Shown: piece by piece, positions 57,802-64,000 of the stretch
How positions within the stretch are numbered: position 1 is the first letter of the stretch
Layout of the letters: every line of letters begins with the position of its first letter
Source of the DNA: Costus lasius
Lineage: Eukaryota; Streptophyta; Magnoliopsida; Zingiberales; Costaceae
Reading direction: 5' to 3'
NCBI GenBank assembly: GCA_027563935.2
Contig: CM050451.1
Span: 31,759,565 to 31,823,564 of the forward strand
Length of the DNA stretch: 64,000 bases
Notes under the pieces: generated by a model
Told to the model about the DNA's origin: nothing
Seen by the model: only the letters and a program-made list of their open reading frames with translations
Database searches by the model: none
Program-made: the position numbers and the translations under genes

Positions 57802-58307
57802 AAGGCTTGAAGTCTAGTCTATGATAGACAGGAAGAATTTTGTGTACAAGGGTACACTGATACTTCGTTCCAGTCTTATGACCACAGCCAGGATTTGCAC
57901 TTTGCCTTGTTGTGGTGTTGTGTGCTAAAAGAGCATTATGCAAACCATAGTGGCAAAATTCTACAAATAAGGCTGAGTTCATTGCAGCTTCTTGTGGTAG
58001 CCAAGGAAGCAGCTTCATTCATTTGAACTTGATTTAGTTCGTGGTGCTTGATGGTCCAGTATAGTTCTTACTGGGGCCATAGCATAAGTGAAGGAACTTA
58101 GTGCTCAAGTATGTACTGCAGCATATCATCTGATCTCAGAGATCATGGATAAGGATGATGATCAAATTTGTTAAAATAAACATAGATAGCAATCTGGAAA
58201 AACCCACTAACATAGCCTCTGGCGCAGCGGAAGCTAAATGGGTCATACTAGAGACATTGGAACTGACTAAACATCAATTGCCCTTGGTCTCAGTGCAAGT
58301 GGGAGAT
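57802..58307 (+). pseudogene. Old copia pol remnant B, RNase H part and polypurine tract
   Basis: Continues 27613-28832 across E3. It has recognisable RNase H pieces (YTDTSFQS, where intact copies have YTDASFQS) and decayed equivalents of the later RNase H region, with several frame changes. It ends in the polypurine tract GTGCAAGTGGGAGAT (58293-58307), directly before an LTR. The segment 57876-57897 was the donor of the filler at 57268. Confidence 0.85.
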
Positions 58308-59532
58308 TGTTGGTGTTTATGCCCTGCAGACCAATGTTTGGACATGGTTGGGCATTGTTTGAATGTACTTTGATGGAATTGTTATTCTTTATAGAGGCAT
58401 GGTCGTTATTATGCAGACTTCTCAACCTGCGTTGATGTATTGAGTTGCATAAATAATGTCTCAGGAGTTTAGTTGGATCCATTCTCATAAGCTATCCCCA
58501 GTCAAGGTACCTTAGTAGATATGGGACAGCTTTGGTACATGTGAGACTGGTGTATGGGCTGGTTAGGTGCGGGGCATAGTAACGCAGACATACAGGTGAA
58601 TTGGATGCACTTGAGTGATCCTCTGTGAGGATTGACTTGTCCAGTCAACAAGTCAATCTCACATGCAAGAGGTTTGCATTGATCTTTAGACTTGAGGTAT
58701 TCATGTCTAGATTTGATGATGGGTATGCTTTAATACAGTCTTACGTCTCTCCGTAACTGGGAGACCAAAACGACTGTCATTGGGCATGTCATAAGTAATG
58801 TAGAGACATGGATGACCAATAGTAGAATTTGCCCCTTCCTTATTGGAAGCATGATATCCACTCGGGGGCGCCCCACCTTATTGGTGCATGACAGGAATGT
58901 GTGGCCACACTAGTTGAGTCATGACTAATGCATTGGATTGATGAACTTGAGACTAATCCAATGGCAGGATATCAGTTTAGGCAAAGGGATCTATAAAGCA
59001 TGGGAATCCTCGTTGTTTGGTTAGGAGTTGTTGCCATATGACTTAAGTCCTATGACATGGATAGTAGTGATGTGTTGCTAGATACCCCTCACTACTTATG
59101 ATGTTTACATCATTGCCATGGTCATTAGGATCCTATGGGGTCACACGTAATAGACTCTTGACGTTGCTTTAATCAGAAGCCTTAGGATCAAGTTATTGGA
59201 TTACTTGGATCCATTTGGAAGATTTCATCAGCGCCAATGGGCCTGATGAGTTGGAAGAAGGTTATTGGAGCCAAACTTCATTTTTTGCAGGTTGACCCGA
59301 AATTGACCTAGATTGGTCACATTTGGATTAGGGTTGCATTGGATTGGATCCAATAGCTTAATCAACCCATGCGATGAATTTTGGGCTTGCTCATTATTCA
59401 GGCCCAATAATTAGTTGTCATGAGGAGAGAATTAGCTAAAAGGGTATAATGGGGAGAAGTCTTCACCCATTAGCGCCTAGGGGCATAATGGGGTGAAGTG
59501 GGCGGTTTTGCTTCATTAAGGAAGTAAAAGGC
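58308..59532 (+). repeat. 3' LTR of old copia element B, 3'-truncated or interrupted
   Basis: Starts TGTTGGTGTTTATGCC after the polypurine tract. Related to LTR A at 22394 (shared GATTTCATCAGCGCCAATGG and neighbouring words), but clearly diverged. It stops at 59532, where a gypsy LTR begins, about 0.7 kb short of the length of LTR A; the rest presumably lies beyond the gypsy insertion outside the window. Confidence 0.82.
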
Positions 59533-59585
59533 TGTAAGATCCAGAAATTTATTAGCAGGTAAGAAAATAAAATTTTGTTTATCTA

Positions 59586-59733
59586 GCATTTTTTTTTGTG
59601 GAAGTTTTTCAGTGAGAGAAGGTATCGATTTATGTATTTTCCCTGCAATGTAAAAATATGTGTCGCGGAGAGGATTTGAACCTGCGACTTAAGGCGTAGA
59701 ATGTGTACTGCACGCCACTAGGCTAGTGGTGTC
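59586..59733 (-). mobile_element. Candidate tRNA-derived SINE inside the gypsy LTR
   Basis: On the minus strand: A-box TAGCCTAGTGG, B-box GGTTCAAATCC about 40 bases later, a short body and a terminal A9 run (T9 at 59589-59597). TATCTA flanks it on both sides (59580-59585 and 59734-59739). The size (about 148 bp) and layout fit plant SINEs with a tRNA-like head. The short duplication keeps confidence moderate; a tRNA relic is the alternative. Confidence 0.65.
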
Positions 59734-61147
59734 TATCTATTAGAAAAGGGTAAGAGCCCTTGATAAGGGTGAAGTGGAGAATAACTTATACTAAAGGGTT
59801 ATTGGATCTTCCACTTATGTTTAAGCTATTGGGTTTGGATCTTTGGAGGCTTAGTGGGTAGAAAACTAAAATTTTGAGGGATCCATGTTCTCACCCACGT
59901 TTTCCCTCATTTCCCTCTTTGCTCACGATTTTTCTCCCTTGGGTGAAGGTGGCGGCTTGCCTTCTTCTCCCTTCTCCTCTTCTTGTGGCCGGCGGCGAGT
60001 GGTGGTGGAGGCGGCTTCCAGCAATCTTCCGACGACGTGAGTGGCGTGAGGGGAGGCGTGGGGGCATGTGGCTTGGAAGAACCGAAATTAAGGTGAGTGG
60101 ATCTTCTCTTCCACCTAGTTCATGTATATTGGGATTGTTGCTTGATTTAGAGAAGATTAATGCTTAGAAATATGACATGAACTCTTGATTTCAAATTTGT
60201 ATATGTTTCCTTGTTTTTCCCCAAATTTCGAAACCCTAGTTTGCATGAAAATTAGGGCTTTTCATCTCTAAGACTTCTAATCATCAACTAGACTTTGATT
60301 AATCATGTATGTGGCTTTAGATTTTTCAATTGCATGAAGATTAGGGCTTAATTGAGAATTTCGCCCCTTCTTCATGAAATTACGCCCAAATGTAAGGGTA
60401 AGAATTGGGGCAAACCAGATTTTTATGAAATTAGGTATATGAGGACTCTACCGTTTTTTTTGGGGAATTTTTGGAAATAAAAGTTTCTGTTGACTGAAAT
60501 TGACCTAGGGGTAATTCGGTAAATTTGCTAGTTAAATTGGGGGAAAACTTGAAATTTCGAATCTAAGGATCATGAGGGACGTAATGACTATTTTTACGAA
60601 ATTTTTGGATAAGTTTTCCTGCATGACTTAAACTTTGAACTAGGGGCATTTCTGTCTTTTTTTATAAGAACTAGGAGAAAACTATGAATCTGTGATATCC
60701 TGTATTTATGTTATCTGCGGATGAAATTTGGTGAATTTTCTGTATTAGTATGTATTTTTAGTTGAATGGTGTATGTAGAAAGTAGTGATGTGAAATATTG
60801 ATTGATAACCTTGGATGATAACTTAGAAAAGGTTAAACCATGTTTGCATGAAATCTAAGGACCTTTCTTGAACTTGATTGATGTGATGTCCGAGACAATG
60901 TTCGTGTTGTATGCGTTCGATAAGGGTCCTAGACTTGGGTGGACTGAACTTAAGGGTTAACTAGAGCACTCAGTGAACAGTCATTCTGATTTGGGGTTGG
61001 AGAATCCACCCATCCTATTCTGCTTTGTTTCCGGTAATGGAGGGACTGTTCTAGAGTCTAGTGACCAGGTTAGAGGTTCAGGGTTCCGGTTTGTGTTAAG
61101 GGTATTTTGTCCAAGTGATAAACCTTATGAGAGTTGGGTGTTTGAAA

Positions 61148-61327
61148 CAAAGTGCCACGTCTTGGTCAGACGGGGGCCACCTCTTGAATTCATTCACCTT
61201 CCGTTCTGATCTGTTCCTGTTTCCGTTCCCGGTTGTGGGGGTGTTGTGTTCCCAGTAAAGGGGGTGCGGTTGAGTGTCGTAGAGCAAAGTGCCACGTCGT
61301 GACCTGGCGGGGGCCACCTCTTGAATC
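61148..61327 (+). repeat. Two copies of a 43-bp repeat with TGCCACGT cores
   Basis: AAAGTGCCACGTC...GGGGGCCACCTCTTGAAT occurs at 61148-61190 and 61285-61327. The core's reverse complement ACGTGGC is an ABRE/G-box-like bZIP site. The same unit is present three times, inverted, in the LTR at 62638 on. Confidence 0.85.
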
Positions 61328-62214
61328 TACGCCTCACCAATGTTCGTTGCAGGTTACTCTCAGTGCCTTGACGAAGGCCGGGTTGGACCCTCGGGGTCAA
61401 TTCTGAAATCACTGGACAATAGTTGTGTGATTCTAGTCTGTTAGCCGGATAGGCTGTTTGGTGATCTTGTTGCCCGGGGTTGTGGGTGTATTGTTTTCTG
61501 ATCATGATTGTGATTTATGGTTATCGGTTTTATTATGTATCATACTTTGACATCTTCCGTTAAAAGTTTTGAAAAGATATCTGCATCTATTTTTTGATTG
61601 TATATTAGTGGATGGTCGAACGAGACTATCTACTCAATGAGCCGTGTAGCTCATTCCACGATATTTCCAGATGCAGGGCAGGAGCCTACAGCCTGAGCGG
61701 ATGTTTAGTTTTCTAACTTGATATTTTGGGGCCTGCGAGCCTGTGCTATTTGTGGGCCGGATGTGGCCAAGGTTTTTATGATTTTGTTCATGGACATGTT
61801 AGCCGGATGTGGCTGGTATGCTGATTTTCGATTCCTGTGATATTGTTGCCGGGTTGGCATTTGGTTTTGATACGACTGTTAAACTGAGGGCTTAAGCCTA
61901 TTTTCGGTGAATTCTGTATTATCCTGTGCTATTCGATTATCGTGGTTTATTAGTTGTGATAAGGCTTGAGAACTTTTGATTTCAAAATGGTGTGTTTCAG
62001 TTTGTGGTCAGCATGTTGACCCACAATGTAATATTATGATACATGTACAGGAATTTCCTTAGTTTTTCTGGGGACATGCTGCCGAAATTTTTCTGAATCG
62101 GTTTCTGTAAGCTATTATTCCCTAGCATCTGTATTGTTGTATGTGTGTGACGTTCCCTATCTTCTATGGTTTCTGTTCGATGTTTGGGGTTTATTCTGAG
62201 GGGGCGTTACAGAA

Positions 62215-62225
62215 TGGTATCAGAG
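62215..62225 (+). other. Tekay-like primer binding site
   Basis: TGGTATCAGAG three bases after the LTR end; matches the 3' end complement of tRNA-Met. Confidence 0.85.
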
Positions 62226-62354
62226 GAATGAGCTAGCGAATAATAGCTGTATTGGGGGTGGAAAACCTTGCTTGTGTATTGCTAGACAGCTAGGAACCTT
62301 GTTTGAGAACTGACTTGATTGTAACTTTGATCTATGTGTATTGAAGGAGCCAGT

Positions 62355-62637
62355 ATGGTGCGCCCCAGGTTGAGTGCTAGTACTGGCAGCAGTGATCAGA
62401 CTGCTGAATTCCTGCGGGCTATGGAGTCTTTGACTGGTATGGTGCAGCAACAGAACGCACTAATCCAGCAACAGGCTCAGATGCTGCAGCAGCAGCAGAC
62501 CCAGCACCAGGAGGTGCAGCAGCAGCTGTTACAGCAGAATCGCGAACAGCAACGCGAGTTCAGAGAGCAGTTGCAACTTCTATCTCAGACACAGATACCG
62601 ACGCAGGGGCGGGGGTCTGAGTCTGGCTCGGGCTCGG
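62355..62637 (+). pseudogene. Gypsy gag, N-terminal 94 codons, interrupted
   Basis: An ATG (62355) opens MVRPRLSASTGSSDQTAEFL followed by a glutamine-rich, probably coiled-coil stretch (QQQNALIQQQAQMLQQQQ...) and the serine-glycine run SESGSGS. An in-frame upstream ATG at 62334 would add seven residues. The position just after the primer site and this composition fit the start of a Tekay/Del-type gag. The frame is cut at 62637 by the LTR insertion (the bases CTCGG before it are the probable left target duplication), so no capsid or zinc knuckle domain is seen. Confidence 0.7.
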
Positions 62638-62804
62638 TGTAACATCCCGTTATCTTAACCCCAAACAAGCAACACAATTCATGAAAGAAACAGGATGTTA
62701 TCATACAAGATCGATACATATGCTAGGTAAAACCCCGTTCAGGAAACCCGATCTGAAAATTTCGAAAATCCATACTTATAAATCTCCACAAAAACACAAT
62801 TTCA

Positions 62805-62957
62805 TAAAGGTACCTGCCACCACGCATTCCTTGCACTAGACATATGCAAGGCAACAGTTATATCAAATCCGTATCAAATCCATAAAATCCATAAAGGTAC
62901 CTGCCACCAGGCAATACTTGCACTAGACATATGCAAGTTACAGGTATATCAAAACCG
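62805..62957. repeat. 87-bp imperfect tandem repeat in the last LTR
   Basis: TAAAGGTACCTGCCACCA... at 62805 recurs at 62892, each with CTTGCACTAGACATATGCAA. Confidence 0.85.
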
Positions 62958-63434
62958 ATTACAAAGAATACACCACAAACCGAATTTCAAAACAAAATCA
63001 CAAAATCGATTCCATAAAGTTTCACAGTGATACCCAACACCGAAACCAGGCCAAAGCCCGCGGTGACACAAAAATCATAATATCAAAACCGCCACAACCG
63101 GCAACACAAGTTCACACATAGTTTGGCCACAACTGGCAACCCAAGTTCATATAATTCGGCCACATCCGGCCTCAGTTACTTAAGCACAAAAGTTATACAT
63201 CCAATCAGCATGTAGAATCACAATATCCGTATAATATGCTAACTCATGCAGTGCGCCCCTGTTCTACACCTGAAAACATTGAGGGGTGAGCTACACAGCC
63301 CAGTGAGTGGATAGTCTAAATCGACCATCCATAACATACACTCAAAAATATAGACAGATTATTTTAAAAATCTTTAACAGGAACATTATGTCAACATATA
63401 ACAACATAAAGAAAACAGAAGTCATAATAACAGT

Positions 63435-63552
63435 CAGATGTACACACCAACATATAACAAACTCAGGTTCTAGAGTTATACTCTAAACCAACTCAGATGT
63501 ACACACCAACATATAACAAACTCAGGTTCTAGAGTTATACTCTAAACCAACT
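63435..63552. repeat. 59-bp perfect tandem duplication in the last LTR
   Basis: The unit starting CAGATGTACACACCAACA at 63435-63493 is repeated at 63494-63552 without visible change. Confidence 0.95.
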
Positions 63553-63687
63553 AAACACACCAACACTTAATTAACCTAGTTGTCCAGCATATTCAGTAGT
63601 GACCATTATGGTCTAACCCGGCTTTGGCCTAAGCACTGGGAGACTGCAAAATTTCATGCAACATATAAACATGGACAGTGAGTAGAA

Positions 63688-63893
63688 TCAAGAGGTGGCC
63701 CCCGCCAGGTCACGACGTGGCACTTTGCTCTAAAACACCCCATAACACATCGATGGATTGTGTGTAGATTCAAGAGGTGGCCCCCGCCGGGTCACGACGT
63801 GGCACTTTGCTCTACGACACCCCATATCACAAAAAGAGAGTGATGACATCAAGAGGTGGCCCCTGTCCGACCAAGACATGACACTTTGCGTCA
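63688..63893 (-). repeat. Three inverted copies of the 43-bp TGCCACGT repeat
   Basis: TCAAGAGGTGGCCCC...GACGTGGCACTTTG at about 63688-63729, 63770-63812 and 63850-63893 (the last with ACATGACAC). Opposite orientation to the pair at 61148-61327, in line with the LTR orientation. Confidence 0.88.
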
Positions 63894-64000
63894 AAACCCG
63901 TTCTCCCAAAAGGTTCCTACTGGACAACAGACACATCTTATATCATATATCACAAAGGTGGACTCCTAAGTGTCAACTAGACTCTAGGATAGTCATCACA

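Larger units (their letters stand above)
59533..62211 (+). repeat. Tekay-like 5' LTR
   Basis: Starts TGTAAGATCCAG and ends GGGGGCGTTACA, 2679 bp including a SINE-like insertion of about 150 bp. It contains two copies of a 43-bp repeat with TGCCACGT cores (61148-61190, 61285-61327). Small frames such as 60973-61209 lie in the repeat-bearing part and show no known domain. Confidence 0.8.
59533..62637 (+). mobile_element. Tekay/Del-like Ty3/gypsy element, 5' part
   Basis: A plus-strand chromovirus-like element: long 5' LTR, tRNA-Met-type primer site, start of gag, then interrupted by another LTR at 62638. LTR length (about 2.7 kb), the TGTAAGATCC...CGTTACA ends and the Q-rich gag start resemble plant Tekay/Del elements; this assignment is by recollection of the family, not by search. 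Pol is not in the window. Confidence 0.75.
62638..64000 (-). repeat. Second Tekay-like LTR, minus strand, runs off the window
   Basis: Begins TGTAACATCCCG, a diverged reverse complement of the CGTTACA end of the first gypsy LTR (both continue to ACCCCAAACA). It shares inverted blocks with it, for example GGCCACATCCGGCC near 63160. It could be a solo LTR or the 3' LTR of a minus-strand element. Confidence 0.75.

Noticed and set aside
59874..60167. Host gene exon (97-codon frame with a G/R/W-rich stretch)
   Set aside because: It lies inside the gypsy LTR and has no recognisable domain or splice evidence.
62334..62642. Stand-alone Q-rich protein gene
   Set aside because: Its position just after the primer site makes it the start of gypsy gag; its stop comes from the inserted LTR.

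Overview
The window looks like intergenic DNA from a large, repeat-rich seed-plant genome, probably an angiosperm. It is a nest of LTR retrotransposons with no recognisable host gene. The plant assignment rests on Ty1/copia elements with a tRNA-Met primer site (TGGTATCAGAGC), long LTRs beginning TGTTGGGGTATGCC and a single ~1.3-kb-codon gag-pol, which together resemble the Angela/BARE-1 lineage. It is also supported by two long Tekay/Del-like Ty3/gypsy LTRs, a gypsy fragment with a tRNA-Asp-type primer site, a tRNA-derived SINE candidate, and plant telo-box motifs (AAACCCTAA). Species cannot be told. Lineage names are inferences from sequence resemblance, not from a search.

Layout, left block (1-24286). 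An old plus-strand copia remnant (pol 1257-3202, end of pol 22341-22393, 3' LTR 22394-24286) carries an LTR of the younger family near its integrase region (1-1256). It is split by element E1 (3203-22340, minus, TSD GAGAT). E1 is itself hit twice: a solo LTR in its gag zinc knuckle (8065-9746, TSD GAAAC) and a complete but defective element E2 in its leader (11347-20172, TSD GCATG).

Middle (24287-28832). There is an inverted fragment of the old LTR, then a minus-strand gypsy fragment: one LTR (24650-26546) with a primer site on one side and 3'-proximal internal sequence on the other. A second old copia pol remnant begins at about 27613.

Right block (28833-59532). That second remnant is split by E3 (28833-57796, minus, TSD GTATA). 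E3's 5' LTR is split by E4 (37414-57267, plus, intact 1294-codon gag-pol). E4's 3' LTR is split by E5 (45956-55098, minus, TSD CTTGA, intact 1294-codon gag-pol and nearly identical LTRs). E4 is followed by a second primer site and 1.5 kb of a second leader copy, which ends in a 22-bp templated filler and a 75-bp duplication of E3 LTR. The old remnant resumes at 57797 and ends in its own LTR (58308-59532).

Far right (59533-64000). A Tekay-like gypsy 5' LTR (59533-62211) contains a SINE candidate. It is followed by a primer site and a gag start that is cut at 62637 by an opposite-strand LTR of the same kind running off the window.

How it works together: E4 and E5 are the only copies with open gag-pol and are the plausible source of machinery. 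E1, E2 and E3 lack the gag ATG and carry stops. E2 is young by its LTRs yet heavily disabled, which suggests it moved in trans. The most interesting signals are paired compensatory palindromes in the leader that coincide with rearrangement breakpoints, a tRNA-like domain in the leader, the tail-to-tail E4/E5 inverted repeat, and the repair scar at 57268-57366.
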